A stretch of 64,000 bases of DNA from contig NZ_FONH01000003.1 in the NCBI RefSeq assembly GCF_900112865.1, positions 1 to 64,000 on the forward strand. Reading direction: 5' to 3'. The position numbers and the translations under genes are program-made. This document shows, in pieces, positions 42,431-50,464 of the stretch. The DNA is from Dyella marensis (lineage in GTDB: Bacteria; Pseudomonadota; Gammaproteobacteria; Xanthomonadales; Rhodanobacteraceae). Within the stretch, counting starts at the first letter, position 1; the number at the start of each line of letters is the position of its first letter. Under the pieces are notes generated by a model. The model was not told where the DNA came from. It saw nothing but the letters and a program-made list of their open reading frames with translations, and did no database searches.

Positions 42431-43294
42431 TCAGCTGCGCAGGCGGATCAGGCCTTCCTGCGCGGTCGAGGCGACCAGCCGCCCGTCGCGGCTGAAGATC
42501 TGCCCGCGCGCCAGGCCGCGCGCACCCTGCGCGGTGGGGCTGTCGAAGGAGTACAGCAGCCACTCGTCCACGCGGAACGGGCGGTGGAACCACAGCGCAT
42601 GGTCCAGGCTGGCCATCTGCACGTTGTGCGTGTAGTACGAGATGCCGTGCGGCAGGGTGGCGGTGCCGATCAGATTGAAATCGGAAGCGTAGGCCAGCAG
42701 GGCGCGGTGCAGCACGTCCGAGTCGCCCACCGGCGCGGCCACGCGGAACCAGATGTGCTGGTAAGGCGGGCGCTTGCTCGGGTGCAGCTTGTCCTGCGGC
42801 CACACGTGGCGGAACTCGATCGGCGCCTCCAGGCCCAGCCAGCGCTGCAGCTTCTCCGGCAGCTTGGCCAGCTTGTCCGGCGGCAGCGGCTGCATCGGCG
42901 CGATGTCTTCCGGCGCCGGTACCTCGGGCATGGCGGTCTGGTGCTCGAAGCCGCTTTCCTCGATCTGGAACGAGATCGAGCCGTTCAAGATCGGCTGGCC
43001 GTGCTGGATCGCCACCACCCGGCGCGAGGAGAACGTGCCGCCGTCGCGGGTGCGTTCCACGCTGTAGACGATCGGCGCGTCGATGTCGCCGGCGCGCAGG
43101 AAATAGGCATGCAGCGAATGCGCCGCACGCGAGGGCTCCACCGTCTGCTGCGCCGCCGACAGCGCCTGTCCCAGCACCTGCCCGCCGAACACGAAACGGG
43201 TGCCGATGTCGCGGCTCTGGCCGCGGAACAGATTGTCTTCCAGGCGTTCGAGCTGCAGCAGATCGACCAGCTCGCGGACGTGGTTTTCCGTCAT
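42431..43294 (-). CDS. tesB: Acyl-CoA thioesterase II
   Basis: 287 residues, full length for TesB, a double-hotdog enzyme that hydrolyses medium- and long-chain acyl-CoA. Conserved GQSRDIGTRFVFGGQVLGQA at the N-terminus, and the catalytic Asp-Thr/Ser-Gln set expected in LLAYASDFNLI, HNVQMASLDHALWFHRPF and STAQEGLIR. The ATG at 43294 begins the standard N-terminus. Neighbours are unrelated. Confidence 0.94.
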   Translation of the reverse strand: MTENHVRELVDLLQLERLEDNLFRGQSRDIGTRFVFGGQVLGQALSAAQQTVEPSRAAHSLHAYFLRAGDIDAPIVYSVERTRDGGTFSSRRVVAIQHGQPILNGSISFQIEESGFEHQTAMPEVPAPEDIAPMQPLPPDKLAKLPEKLQRWLGLEAPIEFRHVWPQDKLHPSKRPPYQHIWFRVAAPVGDSDVLHRALLAYASDFNLIGTATLPHGISYYTHNVQMASLDHALWFHRPFRVDEWLLYSFDSPTAQGARGLARGQIFSRDGRLVASTAQEGLIRLRS

Positions 43295-43355
43295 GTCAGA
43301 GAAATCCAGGGGATAGTGCCGAGGCAGCGCGAATTATAGCCGCCGGCCGGAATCC

Positions 43356-43931
43356 TCACCCTTGCGCCGTCCGAGCCGGCAGGCGATTCAGGCCGCTGCC
43401 GGCCAGCACCTGGACCCAGGGGAACATCGGACCCGGGTCGAGCTTGCGCGGCACCTCGCGGCCGGGATCGTCGCTGGCCGGCAGGCGGGCCAGGTCCAGG
43501 TCCTCGTGGCCGGCGATGTCTCTCAGATGCGGGAACTCGCCGCGCAACCGGGCCAGCAGGGCGCGCAGCGCCTCGATCTGCGCGGCCGGGTAAGGCTCGG
43601 TCATGGTCTGGTGGTCGGCATGCCACCAGTGCGGATAGCGGCCGAGGTTGACCAGCTCGATGCCGATCGAGTGCGGATTGAAGCCGCGCACGTGGTGCGC
43701 CACCCGCGTGCCGGGCACGTAGCGCCAGGTCGTGCCGTCGCGGTCGATGTAGTAATGCCCGCAGTTGCCGGTGCCGCTGTCGTGCACGATGCGTTCGCCG
43801 TACTCGCGCGCGGTGGCCAGGTCGGGCAGTTCGGTGCAGTGGATCACCACCAGGTCGACGGCGGTGGCGGGGCGCTCGGGCAGGCGGTCGACGTAGGGCA
43901 GGAAGTGGTCGCGGATGGTCGGTTCGGGCAT
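43356..43931 (-). CDS. N-acetylmuramoyl-L-alanine amidase (AmpD-like)
   Basis: 191 residues, amidase_2/PGRP fold without a signal peptide, so probably cytoplasmic like AmpD. Zinc ligands are expected at the histidine in VVIHCTE, the histidine in AHHV and the aspartate or cysteine position in KLDPGPMFPW, with GHEDLDLARLPASDDPG carrying the catalytic region. It would cleave anhydro-muropeptides or muropeptides in cell-wall recycling. Start 43931 gives a normal N-terminus. It is divergent from a hydrolase gene 66 bases away. Confidence 0.85.
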   Translation of the reverse strand: MPEPTIRDHFLPYVDRLPERPATAVDLVVIHCTELPDLATAREYGERIVHDSGTGNCGHYYIDRDGTTWRYVPGTRVAHHVRGFNPHSIGIELVNLGRYPHWWHADHQTMTEPYPAAQIEALRALLARLRGEFPHLRDIAGHEDLDLARLPASDDPGREVPRKLDPGPMFPWVQVLAGSGLNRLPARTAQG

Positions 43932-43997
43932 GCGGGCGAGTCTCGCATGCGGCCCGGTATCATAGGCAACCTGCATACCCCGCTTTTGGAGACCGCG

Positions 43998-44525
43998 ATG
44001 CGCGGCCAGATCATTCTTTCCCACGGTTCGGATTCCGGCCCGGATGCCACCAAGGTCAGCGCGCTGGCCGCCATCGCCGAATCGCTGGGCTGGACCACGC
44101 AGCGGCCCGACTACCGCGAGGACGACCGCCTGGGCTACGCCGGCTCGGTGGTCCCGCGCGTGGCGCGCCTGCGCGCGGCGATCGACGCGCTGGACGCGCC
44201 GCCGGTGCTGGTCGGTTCCAGCATGGGCGCGTTCGCCTCCGGCCTGGCTTCGCTGGAGCGGCCGGTGGCCGGGATGTTCCTGCTGGCCACGCCGGTGGCC
44301 ATTCCCGGCTACCAGGCGGCCTTCGACCTGCGCCAGGACGTGCCCAGCTTGCTGATCCACGGCTGGCACGACGAGATGTGCCCGCTCGACGACCTGCACG
44401 ACTTCGCCCGCCGGCGCAGCCTGCCGCTGCTGGTGCTGGACGACGTCCATCGCCTCAGTTCCAGCGTCGAGACGATCGGCGCGCAGTTCCGTCTGTTCCT
44501 CGACAGCATGGCGAGCGGCCAGTGA
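43998..44525 (+). CDS. Small alpha/beta hydrolase
   Basis: 175 residues. Nucleophile elbow VGSSMGAF, HGSDSGPDAT oxyanion region at residues 9-18, GWHDEMCP for the acid and DDVHRLSS for the base. Size and the lack of a lid recall dienelactone hydrolase/UPF0227-like small esterases. GGAG site before ATG 43998. The stop overlaps the rlmKL start (GTGA), so the two are coupled. Confidence 0.78.
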   Translation: MRGQIILSHGSDSGPDATKVSALAAIAESLGWTTQRPDYREDDRLGYAGSVVPRVARLRAAIDALDAPPVLVGSSMGAFASGLASLERPVAGMFLLATPVAIPGYQAAFDLRQDVPSLLIHGWHDEMCPLDDLHDFARRRSLPLLVLDDVHRLSSSVETIGAQFRLFLDSMASGQ

Positions 44526-46717
44526 GCGCCTACTTCGCCACCTGCCCGAAGGGCCTCGAATACCTGCTGCGCGACGAACTGGCCGCGCTGGGCGCGGAAG
44601 ACGTGCGCGAAGCGCTGGCCGGCGTGTACTTCTCCGGTCCGCTGGAGATCGCCTACCGCGCCTGCCTGTGGTCGCGCCTGGCCAGCCGCGTGCTGCTGCC
44701 GCTGGCGGAGTTCGATGCCGCGGACGGCGACGCGCTGTACGCCGGCGTGGAAGCGATCGACTGGTCGAAGCACCTGGCGGCGCACGGCACGCTGGCGGTG
44801 GAGGCGGTCACCGCGCAGAGCAAGCTCACGCATAGCCAGTTCGTCGCGCTGCGCGTCAAAGATGCCGTGGTCGACCAATTCCGCCAGCGCGACGGTTCGC
44901 GTCCCGACGTCGACACCGAGGAACCGGACGTACGCATCCACCTGCGCCTGCGCCGCGACCGCGCCACGCTGTCGATCGACCTGGCCGGCGCGCCGCTGCA
45001 CCGCCGCGGCTGGCGCGAGCTGCAGGGCGACGCGCCGCTGAAGGAAAACCTCGCCGCCGCCATGCTGATCCGCGCCGGCTGGCCCGCCATGTATGCGCAG
45101 GGCGGCGCGCTGCTGGATCCGATGTGCGGCTCCGGCACGCTGCTGATCGAAGGCGCGCTGATGGCGGCCGACGTGGCGCCGGGCCTGCGCCGCGAGTATT
45201 TCGGCTTCCTCGGCTGGCTCGGCCACGACATCGCGCTGTGGCGCGGCCTGCTGGAAGAAGCGCAGGGCCGCGCCGAGACCGGCCTGCGTGCGCTGCGCCC
45301 GTGCTTCTTCGGCAGCGACGCCGACCCGCGCATGGTGCAGACCGCCAAGCGCAATGCGCAGGAGGCCGGCGTGTCCGGTTTCCTCACCCTGGATCGCCAC
45401 GACGCGCTGCATGTCGCGCCGCCGCCGGGTTTCGAGCGCGGCCTGGTGATCACCAATCCGCCCTACGGCGAGCGCCTGGGCGAACGCGATGCGATGCCCA
45501 AGCTGTACCGCGCGCTGGGCGAAGCGCTGAAGCAGCGCTTCGCCGGCTGGCATGCGGCAGTGCTGGCCGGCGACGCCGAGCTGGGCCACGCCATCCCGCT
45601 GCGCGCGAGCAAGAAGTACGCGCTGTACAACGGCGCGCTGGAAACCGTGCTGCTGCTGTTCGAACTGCGTGCAGCCGATGACACGCAGCGCGAAGTAAAG
45701 CCGCTGTCGGCCGGCGCGCAGATGCTGAAGAACCGGCTGGAAAAGAACGTCCGCCACCTGCGCAAGCGGCTGGAGCGCGAGGCCATCCATTGCTGGCGCG
45801 CCTACGACCAGGACCTGCCGGAATACGCTGCGGCGATCGACGTCTACGGCAACGCCAAGGGCGGCTTGTGGCTGCACGTGCAGGAATACCGCGCCCCGGC
45901 CGACGTGCCCGCGGAGACCGCGCGCCTGCGCCTGCGCGAGATCGTGCGCGTGGCCGGCGAAGTGTTCGGCGTGCCGCGCGAGCGCATCGCGCTGAAGACG
46001 CGCGAGCGCGGCAAGGGTGGTTCCAAGTACGGGCAGTTCGACCAGCGTGGCGAATTCGTCGAGGTGGACGAGGGCGGCCTGCGCTTCCTGGTCAATCTCA
46101 CCGATTACCTGGATACCGGCCTGTTCCTCGACCACCGCCTGGTGCGCGCGCGCCTGCGCGAGCTGGCGCAGGGGCGGCGCTTCCTCAACCTGTTCGCCTA
46201 CACCGCCACCGCCAGCGTCTACGCGGCCGCGGGCGGGGCGCGGGATACCACCAGCGTGGACCTGTCCGGCACCTATCTGGACTGGGCCTCGCGCAATCTC
46301 GCCCTGAACGGATTCACCGGGACGAAATACCGGCTGATGCAGGCCGACGCGCTGGAGTTCCTGCGCCACGAGCGCGAGCGCTACGGCTTGATCTACGTCG
46401 ATCCGCCGACGTTCTCCAATTCCAAGCGGGCCGAGGACTTCGACGTGCAGCGCGACCACGCCCGCCTGCTGCTGGCCTGCGCGGACCGGCTGGCCGGCGA
46501 CGGGGTGATCCTGTTCTCCAACAATTTCCGCCGTTTCGAACTGGACCGCGCGGCGCTGGAAGAGCGCTTCGAGATCGAGGACTGGAGCGCGGCCAGCATC
46601 CCGTTCGACTTCGCCCGCCGGGCCGACATCCACGGCTGCTGGCTGCTGCGCCTGCGGGCGCAGGAGTCGCCCTGGGGCGACAGCGTGCGGCACCTGCAGA
46701 ACCGAGGTAAACGGTAG
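44522..46717 (+). CDS. rlmL: Bifunctional 23S rRNA methyltransferase RlmKL
   Basis: 731 residues. It makes m2G2445 (RlmL half) and m7G2069 (RlmK half). The N-terminal THUMP domain begins YFATCPKGLEYLL; the first methyltransferase has LDPMCGSGTLLIEGALMAAD and ITNPPYGERLG; the second has LNLFAYTATASVYAAAGGA, TSVDLS and VDPPTFSNSK. The start is GTG overlapping the TGA of the hydrolase (44522-44525). Full-length for the gammaproteobacterial fused enzyme. Confidence 0.95.
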   Translation: MSAYFATCPKGLEYLLRDELAALGAEDVREALAGVYFSGPLEIAYRACLWSRLASRVLLPLAEFDAADGDALYAGVEAIDWSKHLAAHGTLAVEAVTAQSKLTHSQFVALRVKDAVVDQFRQRDGSRPDVDTEEPDVRIHLRLRRDRATLSIDLAGAPLHRRGWRELQGDAPLKENLAAAMLIRAGWPAMYAQGGALLDPMCGSGTLLIEGALMAADVAPGLRREYFGFLGWLGHDIALWRGLLEEAQGRAETGLRALRPCFFGSDADPRMVQTAKRNAQEAGVSGFLTLDRHDALHVAPPPGFERGLVITNPPYGERLGERDAMPKLYRALGEALKQRFAGWHAAVLAGDAELGHAIPLRASKKYALYNGALETVLLLFELRAADDTQREVKPLSAGAQMLKNRLEKNVRHLRKRLEREAIHCWRAYDQDLPEYAAAIDVYGNAKGGLWLHVQEYRAPADVPAETARLRLREIVRVAGEVFGVPRERIALKTRERGKGGSKYGQFDQRGEFVEVDEGGLRFLVNLTDYLDTGLFLDHRLVRARLRELAQGRRFLNLFAYTATASVYAAAGGARDTTSVDLSGTYLDWASRNLALNGFTGTKYRLMQADALEFLRHERERYGLIYVDPPTFSNSKRAEDFDVQRDHARLLLACADRLAGDGVILFSNNFRRFELDRAALEERFEIEDWSAASIPFDFARRADIHGCWLLRLRAQESPWGDSVRHLQNRGKR

Positions 46718-46858
46718 GAAACCGGGCGGAAAATGCTCAGTCCGGATTCAGCCCTCCGGCCCGAGCATGAGCCCCGGCAGACAACGCCGGAACGGCCCTT
46801 TCACCTCCTTCCCGGACCGCCCGCACCGTTGCCGCCGCTCTCTCGGAGACCGAACGCC

Positions 46859-47221
46859 ATGAACAAGTCGAAGCCTTCCAGCCTCAAGCGCGTGGTCCTG
46901 GCCGCCGCCGTGCTGCTGGGTTGCGCCGCCGCCGCCCCGTCCTTCGCCCGCAGCCACGTCAGCGTGGGTATCGGCGTCAACCTGCCGGGCGTGAGCATCG
47001 GCTACTCCGACGGCTATCGCGGTCACTATCGCCCGTACTACGGCGGCGGCTACTACGCCCCCGCGTACGCCCCGCCGGTGTACTACCGTCCGGCGCCGCG
47101 CGTGGTGTACTACGACGAGCCGGTGGTGGTGGAGCGTCCGGTGTATGTGCGCCGCGTGTACGAAGAGCGCGGCTACTACAGCGACGGCTATCGCTCGCGC
47201 CGCTACTACGACGGCGATTGA
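46859..47221 (+). CDS. Small tyrosine-rich secreted protein
   Basis: 120 residues with a signal peptide (cleavage near SFA|RS, residue 30). The mature region is dominated by Tyr, Gly, Arg and Val in short repeats (YRGHYRPYYGGGYYAPAYAP, RVYEERGYYSDGYRSRRYYD), with few other residues. Related Tyr-rich proteins of xanthomonads and Pseudomonas are envelope proteins of unknown role. It is convergent with the DUF6491 gene across a bidirectional terminator. Confidence 0.68.
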   Translation: MNKSKPSSLKRVVLAAAVLLGCAAAAPSFARSHVSVGIGVNLPGVSIGYSDGYRGHYRPYYGGGYYAPAYAPPVYYRPAPRVVYYDEPVVVERPVYVRRVYEERGYYSDGYRSRRYYDGD

Positions 47222-47237
47222 TCCTCGCCGTAACGCG

Positions 47238-47276
47238 CAAAAAGAGAGCCCGGCCCAGGCCGGGCTCTTTCGTTTC
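47238..47276. terminator. Bidirectional intrinsic terminator
   Basis: AGAGCCCGGCC-CA-GGCCGGGCTCT with TTTCGTTT to the right; on the minus strand the run CTTTTTG follows the same stem. It lies between two convergent genes and can terminate both. Confidence 0.9.
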
Positions 47277-47287
47277 CGCTGTCGGCG

Positions 47288-47728
47288 TTACGGCTTGTCG
47301 CCGTTGCTGAGGAAGCCATGCTGCTTGGCGTGCTTCTCCATGTCCTTGTACTGCGCCGCGTCGATCTTGCTCACCGACTGGATCGCGCAGGGCGGCTGGT
47401 CGCGCGAACTCACCGTTTCGCCGACCTCGCCGCAGACCGGTCCGATCGGGCCGAGGCCGATCGCACGGTTGGATTCGTTGGGACGGAAACGCAGGCTCTG
47501 GCCTATCCCTAAGCGCGGGCAATCGGCGCTGAGTTTCACCAGGTAGCGTTCCGGCCCGTTCTGCACGATCACGGTGCGCTTGTCGATCACGGCCCAGTTA
47601 TTGATGCGGTCCGGACGCATGCATTCGCTGACCGGACGCATGGGTTGCCGATCGGATGCCGGGCCGTCGGCATGGGCGACGCCGGCGGCGGTCAGTGCGA
47701 GCAACAGCATGGCGGTGACGGTTTTCAT
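47288..47728 (-). CDS. Secreted DUF6491-like protein
   Basis: 146 residues with signal peptide (cleavage near AHA|DG, residue 20). Four cysteines in the mature part (SECMRP, SADCPRL, GPVCGE, PPCAIQ) suggest two disulfides. The pattern of INNWAVIDKRTVIVQNG then RYLVKLSADCP and LRFRPN is what I recall for DUF6491 of xanthomonads, function unknown. Convergent with the Tyr-rich gene. Confidence 0.7.
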   Translation of the reverse strand: MKTVTAMLLLALTAAGVAHADGPASDRQPMRPVSECMRPDRINNWAVIDKRTVIVQNGPERYLVKLSADCPRLGIGQSLRFRPNESNRAIGLGPIGPVCGEVGETVSSRDQPPCAIQSVSKIDAAQYKDMEKHAKQHGFLSNGDKP

Positions 47729-47964
47729 GGGTTTACCTCGCTGGGGTTGATGGAACTCCCTGGTGCCACCCGTTGCCGGGGCTCTTGCATGGCGAAACCA
47801 CCTACGATGATGCGCGGCATTTGAGCGCCGCCGGCCCGTCGCGTGTCAAGCCTTGGCCCTCGCCGGATCACGGAAAATGAACGGCTGCTGCGGCAAGGTA
47901 TTCGGATGCGGGTCCACGAGTCGCCAAGCCCTATCCATAACGTTCGAAGGGGCATTTCGTTGCA

Positions 47965-49230
47965 ATGGAGGCACGCGTGAGCTTGTCCGATCTCGCCGTT
48001 CGCGCCGCATCGCTGGCGCAGCGTTTCCAGCGGATCCGCAGCCGCACCCTGGGACTGTGCGTCGGCTTGAGCGCCGAGGACATGATGGTGCAGTCCATGC
48101 CCGATGCCAGCCCGGCGAAATGGCATCTGGCGCATACCACCTGGTTCTTCGAGCAGTTCCTGCTCGGCCGCGATCCGGTCTGGCGCCCGCGCCATCCCGA
48201 ATGGCATTACCTGTTCAATTCCTACTACCAGACCGTGGGCCCGATGCATGCCCGCCCGCGCCGCGGCCTGCTCTCGCGTCCAAGCCTGGACGAAGTGTTG
48301 GACTATCGGCGCCGCATCGAGGACGCCGTCGCGGCACGCCTCCACGCCGGCCTCGATGAAGCCGGCGAAGCGATCGTCGAACTCGGCCTGCAGCACGAAC
48401 AGCAGCACCAGGAATTGCTGCTCACCGATATCCAGCACGCGCTGTGGTGCCATCCGCTGCATCCGGCCTACGACGAAGCGCTCCCCTCGGCGCAAACGTC
48501 CACGCCCGCCACCGGCATGCGCTATGTCGACGGCCGCGAGGGCATCGTCGAGATCGGCCACAGCGGCGACGGGTTCTGCTTCGACAACGAAGGCCCGCGC
48601 CATCGCACGCTGTTGCAGGCGCACGCGCTCGCTAACCGTCCGGTGACGAACGAGGAGTTCCGCCTGTTCGTGCAGGACGGCGGCTACCGCGAATCCTCGC
48701 TGTGGCTTTCCGACGGCTGGGCCACGGTGCAGGCCGAAGGCTGGCAGCATCCGTTGTACTGGCAGGATGACCTCGACAGCGCCTATGGCCTCGGCGGCAT
48801 CCGCGCGCTCGATCCGGCCGCGCCGGTCACCCAGCTCAGTTATTTCGAAGCCGATGCGTTCGCCCGCTGGGCCGGCGCGCGCCTGCCCACCGAAGCGGAA
48901 TGGGAAAGCGCCGCCGCCGCGCAACCGTTGCGTGGCAATCTGCTGGACGAGCGTGCACAACCGCCGCGCGCCGCCACCGGCGACGGCCTACTGCAGATGT
49001 ACGGCGACGTGTGGGAGTGGACCGCCTCGCCCTATGTCAGCTATCCCGGCTTCCAGCCGTTGCCCGGTGCGCTGGGCGAATACAACGGCAAGTTCATGAA
49101 CGCGCAATGGGTGCTGCGCGGCGGCTCCTGCGCCACGCCGCGCGAGCATGTCCGCGCCACCTACCGCAACTTCTTTCCCGCCCAGGCGCGCTGGCAGTTC
49201 GCCGGCTTGCGCCTCGCACGCGACCGGTAA
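47965..49230 (+). CDS. egtB: Ergothioneine biosynthesis sulfoxide synthase EgtB
   Basis: 421 residues. Non-heme iron enzyme that joins hercynine and a thiol (cysteine or gamma-glutamylcysteine) using O2. The DinB-like part provides the three-histidine iron site, His57 (WHLAHTTW), His144 and His148 (HEQQHQE). The C-terminal FGE-sulfatase fold has PVTNEEFRLFVQDGGY, WAGARLPTEAEWE and VLRGGSCATP. A GTG at 47977 has a better-spaced GGAGG than the ATG at 47965, so the true start may be 47977. Followed after 14 bases by egtD. Confidence 0.92.
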   Translation: MEARVSLSDLAVRAASLAQRFQRIRSRTLGLCVGLSAEDMMVQSMPDASPAKWHLAHTTWFFEQFLLGRDPVWRPRHPEWHYLFNSYYQTVGPMHARPRRGLLSRPSLDEVLDYRRRIEDAVAARLHAGLDEAGEAIVELGLQHEQQHQELLLTDIQHALWCHPLHPAYDEALPSAQTSTPATGMRYVDGREGIVEIGHSGDGFCFDNEGPRHRTLLQAHALANRPVTNEEFRLFVQDGGYRESSLWLSDGWATVQAEGWQHPLYWQDDLDSAYGLGGIRALDPAAPVTQLSYFEADAFARWAGARLPTEAEWESAAAAQPLRGNLLDERAQPPRAATGDGLLQMYGDVWEWTASPYVSYPGFQPLPGALGEYNGKFMNAQWVLRGGSCATPREHVRATYRNFFPAQARWQFAGLRLARDR

Positions 49231-49244
49231 GAGAGCCACTCACG

Positions 49245-50222
49245 ATGAGCCTGCAAGCCCTGGAACCCCGCGACGACGACCGTCGCCCACCTGCCAGCGA
49301 ACTCCTGGAGATCGTCCAGCGCGGCCTGCGCGCGCAACCGAAGCGCCTGCCGTCCTGGCTGTTCTACGACGAGCGTGGCAGCGAACTGTTCGAGCAGATC
49401 TGCGAGCAGCCGGAGTACTACCTCACCCGCGCCGAAATCGCCCTGCTCGAAACGCATGCCGGCGATATCGCGCGGACCCTGGGGCCGGACGTGCGCCTGG
49501 TCGAATACGGCAGCGGCAATGCGGTGAAGACGCGCCAGCTGCTGGAGCACCTGGCCTTCCCGGTGTGCTACGTGCCGGTGGAGATCGCCTCCGAGGCCCT
49601 GGCCGCCAGTGTGCGGCGCCTGGCCGAACGCTTCCCGTCGCTGCCGATGCAACCGCTGCATGCCGACTTCACCCGCCCGCTGCGCCTGCCGATCCCGCCG
49701 CGCGCGCCGCGGCGCACGGTGATCTATTTCCCCGGCTCGACCATCGGCAACTTCGAGCAGCGCGAGGCGATCCAGCTGCTGCGCACCATGCGCGACGAGA
49801 TGGGCGAGGCCGGTGGTGTATTGATCGGCGTGGACCTGAAGAAGGATGCCGCGCGCATCGAGGCCGCCTACAACGACGCCGCCGGCATCACCGCCGAGTT
49901 CACCCTCAACATGCTGGCACGCCTCAATCGCGAGCTGGGCAGCGACTTCCATCTCGATGCGTACCGCCACCGTGCGCACTACAACCCGCTGGCCGGGCGC
50001 ATCGAGACGCACATCATCAGCACGCGCGAGCAGAAGGTGCGGGTGGGCCGCATGCTCGCCAGCTTCGGCGAGGACGAGGCGATGCTGGTGGAGTACAGCT
50101 GCAAGTATTCGCCGGAAGACTTCGCCGCGATGGCGCACAAGGCGGGGCTGGAAGTGGCGAAGGTCTGGGTGGATCCGGAGCAGTTGTTCTCCGTGCAGTA
50201 CCTCGTCCGCCGCGCCGGATAA
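49245..50222 (+). CDS. egtD: Histidine N-alpha-methyltransferase EgtD
   Basis: 325 residues. It trimethylates histidine to hercynine, the EgtB substrate. The SAM pocket is VEYGSGNAVKTRQLLEHL, followed by VIYFPGSTIGNF and VDLKKDAARIEAAYND, and the histidine-binding region YKYSPEDF-like segment CKYSPEDFAAMA. The N-terminus shows LPSWLFYDERGSELFEQIC. With EgtB this makes the two-gene aerobic ergothioneine pathway; the final C-S lyase (EgtE) is not nearby. Confidence 0.93.
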   Translation: MSLQALEPRDDDRRPPASELLEIVQRGLRAQPKRLPSWLFYDERGSELFEQICEQPEYYLTRAEIALLETHAGDIARTLGPDVRLVEYGSGNAVKTRQLLEHLAFPVCYVPVEIASEALAASVRRLAERFPSLPMQPLHADFTRPLRLPIPPRAPRRTVIYFPGSTIGNFEQREAIQLLRTMRDEMGEAGGVLIGVDLKKDAARIEAAYNDAAGITAEFTLNMLARLNRELGSDFHLDAYRHRAHYNPLAGRIETHIISTREQKVRVGRMLASFGEDEAMLVEYSCKYSPEDFAAMAHKAGLEVAKVWVDPEQLFSVQYLVRRAG

Positions 50223-50226
50223 TCCG

Positions 50227-50319
50227 GCGCAGGTTGGGGTGAGCCGAAGGCGAACCCCAGCATGGCGGTACTCGTGCGAGGCCCGTTGGGGTTCGCCTGC
50301 GGCTCACCCCAACCTACGC
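50227..50319. repeat. Inverted repeat of the GTAGGTTGGGGTGAGC family, copy 5
   Basis: Left arm reads GCGCAGGTTGGGGTGAGCCG and the right arm CGGCTCACCCCAACCTACGC; the inner parts (GAAGGCG versus CGCCTGC) differ by one mismatch, and the inner end ACCCCAGC versus GTTGGGGT adds another, so this copy has decayed slightly. Convergent egtD (stop 50222) and mfd flank it. Confidence 0.85.
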
Positions 50320-50327
50320 GACTCAGC

Positions 50328-50460
50328 GTCATCCCGGCGCAGGCCGGGATCCAGTAACGGCGTCGCTTGATTGTCGCGATATATTCAAAGGCCGCGCTTC
50401 CGGCGCTGTGGCTCGCATGAAGCATGACGCCACTGGATCCCGGCCTGCGCCGGGATGACG
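50328..50460. repeat. Paired inverted copies of the GCCTGCGCCGGGATGACG repeat
   Basis: 50328-50354 (GTCATCCCGGCGCAGGCCGG then GATCCAG) is the exact complement of 50434-50460 (CTGGATCCCGGCCTGCGCCG then GGATGAC), with 79 bases between. Each arm also folds on its own through CCCGGC-CTGC-GCCGGG-type pairing. The right copy ends 4 bases before the mfd stop. The same palindrome flanks pilY1 at 1-125. Confidence 0.85.
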
Positions 50461-50464
50461 AGCT

